This document shows positions 29,271-38,037 of a DNA stretch of 64,000 nucleotides, piece by piece. The notes below the pieces were generated by a model. The model had not been told where the DNA came from and ran no database searches. It was given only the letters and a program-made list of their open reading frames with translations. The stretch's first letter is position 1. Every line of letters starts with the position of its first letter. The position numbers and the translations under genes were made by a program. The stretch spans positions 1,831,501 through 1,895,500 of the forward strand of contig NZ_CP134605.1 in the NCBI RefSeq assembly GCF_031844685.1, given 5' to 3'. This stretch comes from Streptomyces sp. ITFR-21 (GTDB taxonomy: Bacteria; Actinomycetota; Actinomycetes; Streptomycetales; Streptomycetaceae).

Positions 29271-31841
29271 TCACGCCGCCGCCGCGTCCGCCTGCTGGGC
29301 GCGCAGGGCCCGTTCGACGCCGGCGCGGGACTCGATGACGAGGCGGCGCAGGGCGGGGGCGGGCTCGGCGGTGGCCAGCCAGGCGTCGGTCGCGTCCAGG
29401 GTGGCCCGGGACACCTGGTAGGCGGGGTAGAGGCCGATCACGATCTGCTGGGCCATCTCGTGGCTGCGGGTCTCCCACACCTCTTTGAGCGCGGCGAAGT
29501 ACCGCTCGGTGTAAGGGGCCAGCAGTTCCCGCTGGTCGATCTGGACGAAGCCCCCGATCACCGACTCCTGTACCGCGTTCGGCAGCTTGTCGCCCTCGAC
29601 GACGGACGCCCACGCCTCGGCCTTGACGTCCGCGTCGGGCCGGGCCGCCCGCGCGCTCGCGGCATGCTGCTCGCCGGCCGACGTGGCGTCCCGGGCCAGC
29701 TCGGCGTCGATCGCGTCCTCGCCGGCCCGGCCGGTCACGGCCAGCCGGGTCAGCAGCGTCCAGCGCAGGTCGGTGTCGACGGCCAGCCCCTCGTAGGAGC
29801 GCGAGCCGTCCAGCAGCCCCTGGAGGATGTCGAGCTGCTCGGGGGTGCGGGCGGTCGCGCTGAAGGCCCGGGTCCAGGCGAGCTGGTGGTCGCTGCCGGG
29901 GGCGGCGGCCTCCAGGTGCTCCAGCGCCGCGTCGGTCCAGCGGGCCAGGCCGGTCCGCCGCCAGGCCGGATCGGCGTACAGGTCGAGCGCAAGCTTCACC
30001 TGGCGGTGCAGCGACTGCACCACGCCGATGTCGGTCTCCTTGGCGATGCCGTGCAGCACCAGCTCCAGGTAGTCCCGGGCGGCCAGCTCGCCGTCCCGGG
30101 TCATGTCCCAGGCCGCCGCCCAGACCAGGGCGCGGGGCAGCGACGCGGTGAAGTCGCCCAGGTGGTCACGGACGGTGGCCAGCGACTGCTCGTCCAGCCG
30201 GATCTTGGCGTACGAAAGGTCGTCGTCGTTGAGCAGCACCACGTCCGGGCGGCGGACGCCGACCAGCTGCGGGACCTCGGTCAGCGGCCCGTCGACGTCC
30301 AGCTCGATCCGCTCGCCGCGGACCAGCCCGCCGTCCTTGAGGTCGTAGGCGCCGATCGCGATCCGGTGCGGCCGGAGCACCGGCTCGCCCTTGGCGCCGG
30401 CCGGCAGCGCGGGGGCCTCCTGGCGCACCGCGAAGGAGGTGATCACGCCCTGGTCGTCCACGGTCAGCTCGGGCCGCAGCACGTTGATGCCGGCCGTCTC
30501 CAGCCATGCCTTGGACCAGGTCCTGAGGTCGCGGCCCGAGGTCTCCTCCAGCGCGCCCAGCAGGTCGGAGAGCCTGGTGTTGCCCCACGCGTGCCGCCTG
30601 AAGTACGCCTGCACGCCGCTGAAGAACGCGTCCATGCCGACGTAGGCGACCAGCTGCTTGAGGACGGAGGCGCCCTTGGCGTAGGTGATGCCGTCGAAGT
30701 TGACCAGCACGTCGTCGAGGTCGCTGATCTCGGCCATGATCGGATGGGTCGAGGGCAGCTGGTCCTGCCGGTAGGCCCAGGTCTTCATGGAGTTGGCGAA
30801 GCTCGTCCAGGCCTGCGGCCACTGGGAGTCGGCGGAGTGCGCCTGGCAGGCGATGGAGGTGTAGGTGGCGAACGACTCGTTCAGCCACAGGTCGTTCCAC
30901 CACTCCATGGTCACCAGGTCGCCGAACCACATGTGGGCCAGCTCGTGCAGGATGGTCTCGGCGCGCACCTCGTAGGCGGCGTCGGTCACCTTGGACCGGA
31001 AGATGTACTGGTCGCGGATGGTGACCGCGCCCGCGTTCTCCATCGCGCCCGCGTTGAACTCCGGGACGAACAGCTGGTCGTACTTGGCGAACGGGTACGC
31101 GTGGTCGAACTTCTCCTGGAACCAGTCGAAGCCCTGCCGGGTGACGGCGAAGACCGCCTCCGCGTCCAGGTGCTCGGCGAGCGAGGGCCGGCAGTAGACG
31201 GCGAGCGGGACGCTCCGCCCGTCGCCCTCCCAGCTGCTGTGCACCGACGCGTACGGCCCGGCGATCACCGCGGTGACGTAGGTGGAGATGCGCGGGGTCG
31301 GCTCGAACACCCACAGGCCGTCGGCGGTGGGCTCGGGCGTCGGGGAGTTGGAGACCACCGTCCAGCCTTCGGGAGCCCGCACGCTGAAGGCGAAGGTCGC
31401 CTTCAGGTCGGGCTGTTCGAAGCTGGCGAAGACGCGGCGGGCGTCCGGCACCTCGAACTGGGTGTAGAGGTAGACCTGCTTGTCCACCGGGTCGACGAAG
31501 CGGTGCAGCCCCTCGCCGGTGTTGGTGTAGGCGCAGTCGGCCACCACCCGCAGTTCGTTGCGGCCGGCGCGCAGGGCGGTCAGCGCGATCCGGGAGTCGG
31601 CGAAGACCTTCGCGGCCTCCAGCGGCTCGCCGTTGAGCACCACCTCGCGCACCGTGGGCGCCACCAGGTCGATGAACGTCGAGGCGCCCTCCTCGGCCGC
31701 GTCGAAGCGCACCGTCGTGACCGACCGGAAGGTGCCGCCCTCCGGGGCGCCGCCCAGGTCCAGCTCGATCGCGTAAGCGTCCACGCTGAGCAGGCGTGCA
31801 CGCTCCTGCGCCTCCTCACGCGTGAGGTTCGTACCAGCCAC
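29271..31841 (-). CDS. pepN: M1-family aminopeptidase N (second copy)
   Basis: An 856-residue paralogue of the peptidase at 15462-18056, on the opposite strand. Motifs: GAMEN at 265-269, HELAH at 299-303 and third zinc ligand E322. It differs from the first copy around the zinc site (HELAH versus HEMTH, WLNESFATYTS versus WLKESFADFMG), which may shift substrate preference. The GTG at 31841 (VAGTNLTREEAQERARLLSV) gives the usual family opening; an in-frame start further upstream would add a long low-complexity leader. A nested hairpin follows the gene. Confidence 0.94.
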   Translation of the reverse strand: MAGTNLTREEAQERARLLSVDAYAIELDLGGAPEGGTFRSVTTVRFDAAEEGASTFIDLVAPTVREVVLNGEPLEAAKVFADSRIALTALRAGRNELRVVADCAYTNTGEGLHRFVDPVDKQVYLYTQFEVPDARRVFASFEQPDLKATFAFSVRAPEGWTVVSNSPTPEPTADGLWVFEPTPRISTYVTAVIAGPYASVHSSWEGDGRSVPLAVYCRPSLAEHLDAEAVFAVTRQGFDWFQEKFDHAYPFAKYDQLFVPEFNAGAMENAGAVTIRDQYIFRSKVTDAAYEVRAETILHELAHMWFGDLVTMEWWNDLWLNESFATYTSIACQAHSADSQWPQAWTSFANSMKTWAYRQDQLPSTHPIMAEISDLDDVLVNFDGITYAKGASVLKQLVAYVGMDAFFSGVQAYFRRHAWGNTRLSDLLGALEETSGRDLRTWSKAWLETAGINVLRPELTVDDQGVITSFAVRQEAPALPAGAKGEPVLRPHRIAIGAYDLKDGGLVRGERIELDVDGPLTEVPQLVGVRRPDVVLLNDDDLSYAKIRLDEQSLATVRDHLGDFTASLPRALVWAAAWDMTRDGELAARDYLELVLHGIAKETDIGVVQSLHRQVKLALDLYADPAWRRTGLARWTDAALEHLEAAAPGSDHQLAWTRAFSATARTPEQLDILQGLLDGSRSYEGLAVDTDLRWTLLTRLAVTGRAGEDAIDAELARDATSAGEQHAASARAARPDADVKAEAWASVVEGDKLPNAVQESVIGGFVQIDQRELLAPYTERYFAALKEVWETRSHEMAQQIVIGLYPAYQVSRATLDATDAWLATAEPAPALRRLVIESRAGVERALRAQQADAAAA

Positions 31842-32061
31842 AGCGGCCCACTCCTTCTCGTCAGGTGAGACGGCCATCCTCGCACGTCGACGCCGCCCGC
31901 CAGGGGAAGCCCTGTGGACAACTCCTGGCCGCCGGGGCCGGGCGGGCACCGGCGGAGCGGGGGCGCGGACGGCCGCGGTACGCGACGGGCGTTGACACAC
32001 CGGGGGCGGGGGTGATGGGCTCGCGGTCCGTACTGGGTGTGGCGCCCCCCGGGAGGCAGTC

Positions 32062-35000
32062 GTGCTGCGCAGGAGTTCCGCGGTGGCGGTCGTGGCCACC
32101 GTGGTCGGCGGCTGGCTCGGCCAGGCACCCGCGCTCGCCGACCAGCCGGCCCCGCAGCCCACCGGCACGGCCACCGCCGCCGAGCGGTCCCCGGCCCCGC
32201 CCGCCGTCTGGCCCAAGCCGCAATCGCTGCGGGCGCAGGGGCGGTTCGCCCGGGTGACCGCCCACGTCACCCTGGTGGCCGATCCGGACGCCGACCCGTA
32301 CGCGCTCGGGGTCGTCGAGGACGCGCTGCGGGCCGCGGGGGCGACGGACGTGGTGCGGGCCCCGCTCCCGGGCGCCGGACTGACGGTGTACGCCGGTGAC
32401 GCCGCGCTCGCCCCGCTGTCCGCGCTGGGCGCGCCGCCGCAGGGCGACCTTCCGTCCGGCGGCTACCGGCTGGCGGTCAGTGGCGGCACGGTCGCGCTGG
32501 CCGGCGTCGGCGACGACGGCCTCTTCCACGCCGCCCAGACGCTGCGGCAGCTGGCGGCCACCGACCAGGGCGAGCGGGGCTTCGCGGCGGTCACCGTGCG
32601 GGACTGGCCGACCGCCCCGGTGCGCGGTGTGGCGGAGAGCTTCTACGGCGTCCCGTGGACCCGGCAACAGCGCCTGGACCAGTTGGACTTCATGGCCAGG
32701 ACGAAGCAGAACCGCTTCCTCTACGCGCCCGGGGACGACCCCTACCGGCAGGCGCAGTGGCGCGAGCCCTATCCGGCCGCCCAGCGGGCCGACTTCAGGG
32801 CGCTGGCCCGGCGGGCGCGGCAGGACCATGTGACGCTCGCCTGGGCGGTCGCCCCCGGCCAGGCGCTGTGCTACGCCTCGGGCGACGACCGGCGGGCGCT
32901 GGAGAAGAAGCTCGACGCGATGTGGGCGCTGGGCGTCCGCGCCTTCCAGATCCAGTTCCAGGACGTGAGTTACAGCGAGTGGCACTGCGGCGCCGACCGG
33001 GCCAGGTACGGCACCGGCCCGGACGCGGCGGCCCGCGCCCAGGCGGACGTGGCCAACACGCTGGCCGGCTACCTCCGGGGCAGGTACGGCCCGGACGCAG
33101 AACTCTCGCTGCTGCCGACCGAATTCTACGAGGACGGCGCCACCCCGTACCGCACCGCGCTCGCCGACGCGCTGGACGCGGGTGTCGAGGTCGCCTGGAC
33201 CGGCGTCGGAGTGCTGCCGAAGCAGATCACCGGCGCCCAGGTGGCCGGCGCCCGGGACGCGCTGGGGCACCCGCTGATGACGCTCGACAACTACCCGGTC
33301 AACGACTTCGACCCCGGCCGGCTCTTCCTCGGCCCCTACACCGGCCGCGAGCCGGCGGTGGCGACGGTGTCCGCGGGGGTGCTGGCCAGCGCGATGCAGC
33401 AGCCGGCCGCCTCCCGTATCCCGCTGTTCACCGCCGCCGACTACTCCTGGAACCCGCGCGGCTACGACCCCGCGGCCTCCTGGCGGGCGGCCGTCGACGA
33501 CCTGGCGGGCCCCGACCCCGGCACCCGGGCGGCGCTCGCCGCGCTGGCCGGGAACGAGTCGTCGTCGGCGCTCGGCGGCCAGGAGTCGGCGTATCTCCAG
33601 CCGCTGCTGAGGGCCTTCTGGGCGGCGCTGGAACCGGACGCGGCCGGCGCCCCCAAGGACCCGGTGCGGCTCACGGCGGCCGCGGAGCGGCTGCGTTCGG
33701 CCTTCACCACCATGCGTACCGCCCCCGCCGTGCTCGGCCCCCTGGCCGGCGGCACCTTCGGCGACGAGGTACGGCCCTGGCTGGACCGGTTGTCGTCCTA
33801 CGGCGCCGCGGGCGAGGACGCGGTGGACATGCTGGTGGCGCAGGCCGAGAGCGACGGGCAGACCGCGTGGCGGGCCCGGCGGGCGCTGGAGCACGACCGG
33901 GCCCCGCTCGACCAGGGCACCGCGAAGGTGGGCGCCGACGCCCTCGACGGCTTCCTGTCCCGGGCGGTGGACGACGGCGACGCGTGGCTGGGCCTGCGCG
34001 CGGACGGGCGTACCGCCACCACCACGATGGGCTCGGGCCGGGGCAGTGACCCGTCGGCGATGGTCGACGGCAAGGACGCCACCGCCTGGTCGAGCGCGGC
34101 CCCGCCGCAGCCGGACGACTCCTTCGGGGTCGATCTGGGCACGGACCGGCCGGTCAGCGCGGTGCGGATCGCGATGGGCGACGGCAGCGGCTCCGACGAC
34201 TTCCTGCACGACGCGGTGCTCGAGGTGTCCGGTGACGACGGCGCCGGCTGGCGGCGGATCGGCGAGTACCACGACCAGGCGGTGATCACGGCCGCCCTCC
34301 CGCCGGGCACCCGGGCCCGCCAGGTCCGGCTGCGGGCGGCCGGCAGCCAGCCGGGCGCGGTGACGGTGCGCGAGTTCGCCGTCTCGGTGAGCGGCGCGAG
34401 CGTCCCCAGCGCCGCTGGCACCGCCCCGGGCGCGGCCTCGGTGGTGGACGGCGACCTGGGGACGAGGGCCGGCACCGGCGAGGTGACCGTGCGCTTCGGC
34501 GGCGCGCGCCCCCTGGACACGGTGACGGTGGCCGCCGACCCCCGTACCGCCCCGGCGGCGGGCGTCCCGGCCGGCGCCGCCGCGGACTCCGGCGCCTCCG
34601 CCGGCGAGCAGGCCGCCCGCTTCCCGCTGGACCTGCCGTACGTCACGCCCTTCCGGACCGCCGCCGCTGCCGACGACCCGCCGCCCACCGTCGAGGTCCA
34701 CACCGCCTCCGGCTGGCACCGGCTCGGCACCCTGGACCGCTCCGGCTGGACGGAGCTGCCGGCGGGCCTGCTCGCCGACGCCGTGCGGATCTCGGACGCG
34801 GACGGCGTGCGCGAGGTCGTGCCGTGGTTCGCCGAGCCGCCCCGGGTGACCGCGGACCGCACCGAGATCGACGCCGAGGCGGGCGGCGCCCCGGTCTCGG
34901 TCACCGCCTCCGTCAGCGCCGGGCTGCCGCGCGACCTGACCGCCGCCGTGGCCCAGGCCGGCGCACCGCCCGGCGCACCGGGCCGACAGGGGAAGCAGGG

Positions 35001-35670
35001 GAAGCAGGCGGGGGCGCCCCGGACCGGCGGCCCGAACGCGCCGGGCAAGCACGGCGCGCCGGCCGAGCGGGGCATCACCGTCACCGCCCCCCGCCAGGTC
35101 GCCCTCCCGCGCGGCGCCACCGTGAAGGTGCCGCTCAAGGTGACCGTGCCGGCCGGCACCGCCCCGGGCACGTACACCGTCCCGGTCCGCTTCACCGTCG
35201 CCGGGCGCACGGTCGAGCGCCGCCTGACCGTGCGGACGCACCCGCGGACCAGGGGACCCGACCTCGTACCCGGGTCGGCCGCGACCTCGTCCGGCGACGA
35301 GACCCCGGACTTCCCGGCCGCCTCGGTGGCCGACGGCGACCCGGCGACCCGGTGGTCGTCACCGGTCGCGGACGACTCATGGGTCCAGGTGGAGCTGCCC
35401 GCCCCGGCGGAGGTCGGCCGGGTGGTACTGCACTGGCAGGACGCGTACGCCGCCCGCTACGAGATCAGGACCTCGGCGGACGGGGTGACCTGGCACACCG
35501 CGGCCACGGTGACGGACGGTGGCGGCGGCACCGAGACCGTGTGGCTGGACGCGCCCGCCGACACCCGGTTCCTCCGGGTGCAGGGGGTGCGGCGGGCCAC
35601 CAAGTACGGCTACTCGCTGTTCGGCGTGGAGGCGTACCAGGCGTACCGGGCAGGCGCAACCGCGGGGTGA
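32062..35670 (+). CDS. Secreted GH84 beta-N-acetylglucosaminidase-like protein with carbohydrate-binding domains
   Basis: A 1202-residue exported protein: signal peptide (residues 1-25, ending QAPALA), an N-terminal GH20/GH84-type b domain (about 45-190), the GH84 barrel (about 190-490) and helical region, an F5/8-type-C (CBM32) domain at about 645-775, a NEW3-like beta domain with a Gly-Pro-Gln-Lys linker before it, and a second F5/8-type-C domain at the C-terminus (about 1065-1195). In GH84 enzymes two neighbouring aspartates do the chemistry (FDD). Here the aligned residues are Q300-D301 (FQDVSYSEWHC), so the first is replaced. Substrate is likely an amino-sugar polymer or glycan. The GTG at 32062 has GGGAGG about 6 bases upstream. 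Confidence 0.9.
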   Translation: MLRRSSAVAVVATVVGGWLGQAPALADQPAPQPTGTATAAERSPAPPAVWPKPQSLRAQGRFARVTAHVTLVADPDADPYALGVVEDALRAAGATDVVRAPLPGAGLTVYAGDAALAPLSALGAPPQGDLPSGGYRLAVSGGTVALAGVGDDGLFHAAQTLRQLAATDQGERGFAAVTVRDWPTAPVRGVAESFYGVPWTRQQRLDQLDFMARTKQNRFLYAPGDDPYRQAQWREPYPAAQRADFRALARRARQDHVTLAWAVAPGQALCYASGDDRRALEKKLDAMWALGVRAFQIQFQDVSYSEWHCGADRARYGTGPDAAARAQADVANTLAGYLRGRYGPDAELSLLPTEFYEDGATPYRTALADALDAGVEVAWTGVGVLPKQITGAQVAGARDALGHPLMTLDNYPVNDFDPGRLFLGPYTGREPAVATVSAGVLASAMQQPAASRIPLFTAADYSWNPRGYDPAASWRAAVDDLAGPDPGTRAALAALAGNESSSALGGQESAYLQPLLRAFWAALEPDAAGAPKDPVRLTAAAERLRSAFTTMRTAPAVLGPLAGGTFGDEVRPWLDRLSSYGAAGEDAVDMLVAQAESDGQTAWRARRALEHDRAPLDQGTAKVGADALDGFLSRAVDDGDAWLGLRADGRTATTTMGSGRGSDPSAMVDGKDATAWSSAAPPQPDDSFGVDLGTDRPVSAVRIAMGDGSGSDDFLHDAVLEVSGDDGAGWRRIGEYHDQAVITAALPPGTRARQVRLRAAGSQPGAVTVREFAVSVSGASVPSAAGTAPGAASVVDGDLGTRAGTGEVTVRFGGARPLDTVTVAADPRTAPAAGVPAGAAADSGASAGEQAARFPLDLPYVTPFRTAAAADDPPPTVEVHTASGWHRLGTLDRSGWTELPAGLLADAVRISDADGVREVVPWFAEPPRVTADRTEIDAEAGGAPVSVTASVSAGLPRDLTAAVAQAGAPPGAPGRQGKQGKQAGAPRTGGPNAPGKHGAPAERGITVTAPRQVALPRGATVKVPLKVTVPAGTAPGTYTVPVRFTVAGRTVERRLTVRTHPRTRGPDLVPGSAATSSGDETPDFPAASVADGDPATRWSSPVADDSWVQVELPAPAEVGRVVLHWQDAYAARYEIRTSADGVTWHTAATVTDGGGGTETVWLDAPADTRFLRVQGVRRATKYGYSLFGVEAYQAYRAGATAG

Positions 35671-35766
35671 CCCGCGGGCCGGATGGCCCGGTCGGGTGCC
35701 CCGTGGCGCGGCCCCGTGCGCCGTCCGGAGGCGGCACACGGGAGGCGACACGCAAAAGCCCGGACC

Positions 35767-36303
35767 TCAGGCTGATATGCCGTCGATCCGGGCCAGGGCG
35801 TCGTCCGCGCCGAAAGGTTGCAGGTATGGCAACCAGCGCGGGTCCCTATGTCCGGTCCCGATGATCCGCCAGGCGAGCCCGGACGGCGGGGCCGGTTGAT
35901 GGCGCAGCCGCCAGCCGAGCTCGGCGACATGGCGGTCCGCCTTGACGTGGTTGCAGCGTCGGCACGCCGCCACCACGTTCTCCCAGGCGTGCTGGCCGCC
36001 CCGGCTGCGCGGAATGACGTGGTCGACACTGGTGGCGGCGGACCCGCAGTACGCGCACTTGCCGCCGTCGCGGGCGAACAGCGCCCGGCGGGTGAGCGGC
36101 ACGGTGCCCCGGAAGGGCACCCGCACGAACTTGGTGAGCTTGACGACGCTGGGCGCGGGCAGCGCCTGCGTCTCGGAGTGCAGATAGGCGCCGGATTCCT
36201 CGAGGCACACGGCCTTGTTGTTCAGCACGAGGACGAGCGCGCGGCGGAGCGGTACGACGCCGAGCGGCTCGTACGACGCGTTCAGGACCAGCACATGTGG
36301 CAC
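35767..36303 (-). CDS. HNH endonuclease-family protein
   Basis: A 178-residue protein with an HNH nuclease fold near the centre: CAYCG, then DHVIPRSRGGQHAWENVVAACRRCNHVKAD, with the two CxxC pairs for structural zinc and the catalytic His and Asn. The N-terminal 70 residues (HVLVLNASYEPLGVVPLRRALVLVLNNKA) are typical of a widespread chromosomal HNH family in actinobacteria and cyanobacteria whose role is not settled. Nothing nearby suggests a mobile or restriction context. The GTG at 36303 has a strong AAAGGAGG 7 bases upstream. Confidence 0.9.
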   Translation of the reverse strand: MPHVLVLNASYEPLGVVPLRRALVLVLNNKAVCLEESGAYLHSETQALPAPSVVKLTKFVRVPFRGTVPLTRRALFARDGGKCAYCGSAATSVDHVIPRSRGGQHAWENVVAACRRCNHVKADRHVAELGWRLRHQPAPPSGLAWRIIGTGHRDPRWLPYLQPFGADDALARIDGISA

Positions 36304-36419
36304 GGATGCCTCCTTTAACGCCGGCGGCGCGTGGCTCGCGCCGGGACGATCTGACTTCAGTCTCTCCGGAAGGCGGGGCCGCGCGCCACCATGCCCGGGT
36401 AACGGACCGTGGGTGTTTT

Positions 36420-36441
36420 GGACCACACTCCCGTGTGATCC
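36420..36441. promoter_or_regulatory. Inverted repeat between the divergent HNH and mscS genes
   Basis: GGACCACAC, a 4-base spacer, then GTGTGATCC: a 9-bp inverted repeat with one mismatch, about 117 bases from the HNH start and 132 from the mscS start. It could be an operator in the shared control region; no regulator is known. Confidence 0.35.
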
Positions 36442-36572
36442 AGCGTCCCCGCCGGCCGCCACATTCCCTGTATCCCCCGGTCGGCGGCCCCCCGCACCAC
36501 GGCCATGGTGACAAGACGGCATCGGTCGCCCGTTAGATTGGATACTTCCCGCCCCCACGGAGGTTCCCGCTC

Positions 36573-37703
36573 GTGACCACCGCGACGACCCGCGCCGCCG
36601 CGCCCCACCCCGCAGCGGCCGACCAGGCGCTGCCGCACTCCATCACCCAGGCCGGCAGCTGGGTGGACGACAACTGGGCCGGCTGGCTGGCCGCCGGACT
36701 GCGGATCGTGCTGGTCGTGGTCATCGCGCTGGTGCTGCGGGCGCTGGTGCTGCGGACCATCACCCGGCTGATCGACCGGATGAACCGGGGCGCGGAGGCC
36801 GCCGCCAACACCACGCTGGGCGGGCTGCTGGTCAACGCCGAGCGGCGGCGGCAGCGCAGCGCGGCGATCGGCTCGGTGCTCAAGAGCGTCAGCTCGTTCG
36901 TGATCCTCGGTACCGCGGCGCTGACCGTGCTGTCGGTGCTCAAGATCAACCTGGCGCCGCTGCTGGCCAGCGCCGGGGTGGCGGGCGTGGCGATCGGCTT
37001 CGGCGCGCGGAACCTGGTGACGGACTTCCTGTCCGGGGTCTTCATGATCCTGGAGGACCAGTACGGCGTCGGCGACACCATCGACGCGGGCGAGGCCGCC
37101 GGCACGGTGGTCGAGGTCGGCCTGCGGGTGACGAAGCTGCGCGGCGACAACGGCGAGATCTGGTACGTGCGCAACGGCGAGATCAAGCGGATCGGCAACC
37201 TCAGCCAGGGCTGGGCCACGGCCATGGTGGACGTGCAGGTGGGCGCCGGGGAGGACCTGGACCGGGCCAGGGCGGTGATCACGGCGACCGCCGCGTCGAT
37301 GTCCAAGGACGAACCGTGGAACGAGAAGCTCTGGGAGCCGGTGCAGGTGCTGGGCCTGGAGTCGGTTGGGGCCGAGTTCGTGGTGGTCCAGACGCAGGCC
37401 AGGACGATGCCGGGCGAGTCGGCGGCGGTGGCGCGGGAGCTGCGCTGGCGGATCAAGAAGGCGTTCGACGAGGAGGGCATCGTCATCACCGGCGGCTCGC
37501 CCGCCGCCGCGGCCCAGGAGCCGGGCCCGACCCCGGCCGAGCGGGCGCCGGCGCAGGTGTCCGAGACCCCGGCGTCCGCTCCGCCGGCCGCCGCCCCTGC
37601 CGCCGCCCCCGAAGCGCGCCCCGCCGTTCCCGATGCGCGTGCCGCCGCTCCCCGGCCGCCCGGGTCCCCGTCCGTGCCGCCGCCGGCCGCCGGGGAGCGC
37701 TGA
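36573..37703 (+). CDS. MscS-type small-conductance mechanosensitive channel
   Basis: A 376-residue membrane protein. It has three helices (about 44-66 LRIVLVVVIALVLRALVL, 105-128 SSFVILGTAALTVLSVL, and the pore helix around APLLASAGVAGVAIGFGARNLVTDFLSG), followed by the cytoplasmic beta and alpha-beta domains (IDAGEAAGTVVEVGLRVTKLRGDNGEIWYVRNGEI). The last 65 residues are Pro/Ala-rich and disordered. It protects against hypo-osmotic shock. The GTG at 36573 follows GGAGG. The stop codon region lies inside a 29-bp tandem duplication. Confidence 0.92.
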   Translation: MTTATTRAAAPHPAAADQALPHSITQAGSWVDDNWAGWLAAGLRIVLVVVIALVLRALVLRTITRLIDRMNRGAEAAANTTLGGLLVNAERRRQRSAAIGSVLKSVSSFVILGTAALTVLSVLKINLAPLLASAGVAGVAIGFGARNLVTDFLSGVFMILEDQYGVGDTIDAGEAAGTVVEVGLRVTKLRGDNGEIWYVRNGEIKRIGNLSQGWATAMVDVQVGAGEDLDRARAVITATAASMSKDEPWNEKLWEPVQVLGLESVGAEFVVVQTQARTMPGESAAVARELRWRIKKAFDEEGIVITGGSPAAAAQEPGPTPAERAPAQVSETPASAPPAAAPAAAPEARPAVPDARAAAPRPPGSPSVPPPAAGER

Positions 37704-37754
37704 GTCCGCCGGGCGCCGCCGGGGAGCGCTGAGTCCGCCGGGCGCCGCCGGGGA
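37686..37754 (+). repeat. 29-bp tandem duplication spanning the mscS stop codon
   Basis: Two identical 29-base copies (37686-37714 and 37715-37743, each beginning GCCGCCGGGGAGCGCTGAG) and an 11-base partial third copy. Each full copy contains a TGA in the same local context, so the channel's end is duplicated behind the real stop. The gene-free stretch 37704-38037 otherwise holds GC-rich spacer and then the csnR promoter and operator. Confidence 0.85.
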
Positions 37755-37953
37755 CAGCCGCCGGGTGCCGGGGGAAGCCGCCGGGCCGCCCGCGCCGCCG
37801 GGGGGACGGCCGGCGGCCCCGCGCCGCGCGCCGGAGGAGAAGGACCGGGCCCGCCCTCTGTACCCGCTGTACCGCCCCTGTCACGCTGGACGTGTGCCAG
37901 GGGCGTCTTGGTAACGACTTGGCCGACCTTGCCGAACACGGGTCCGGCCCCCC

Positions 37954-37983
37954 TTGACGCCCTGCTGACGGCGGGCCTACCTT
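37954..37983 (+). promoter_or_regulatory. Candidate promoter of the csn operon
   Basis: TTGACG at 37954-37959 and TACCTT at 37978-37983 with an 18-base spacer, close to the streptomycete housekeeping consensus. The predicted start point near 37990 falls just before the palindromic operator. Confidence 0.5.
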
Positions 37984-37995
37984 TCGTTTTGCCAA

Positions 37996-38010
37996 TAGGA
38001 AACTTTCCTA
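37996..38010. promoter_or_regulatory. Candidate CsnR (ROK) operator
   Basis: TAGGAAACTTTCCTA is a perfect 15-bp palindrome with a central C, 27 bases before the csnR start and just after the candidate promoter. The GAAA-N-TTTC core is what ROK repressors of this group bind, as I recall for the Streptomyces chitosanase system. The position fits simple repression and autoregulation. Confidence 0.65.
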
Positions 38011-38037
38011 ACAGTGACCTGAGGGAGGATGGCGCGC

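Noticed and set aside
31861..35241. Minus-strand open frame of 1126 codons opposite the GH84 gene
   Set aside because: It is the antisense shadow of a high-GC gene: composition is Arg/Gly/Ala/Pro-rich, no domain is readable, and the + strand has a signal peptide, a ribosome site and clear domains.
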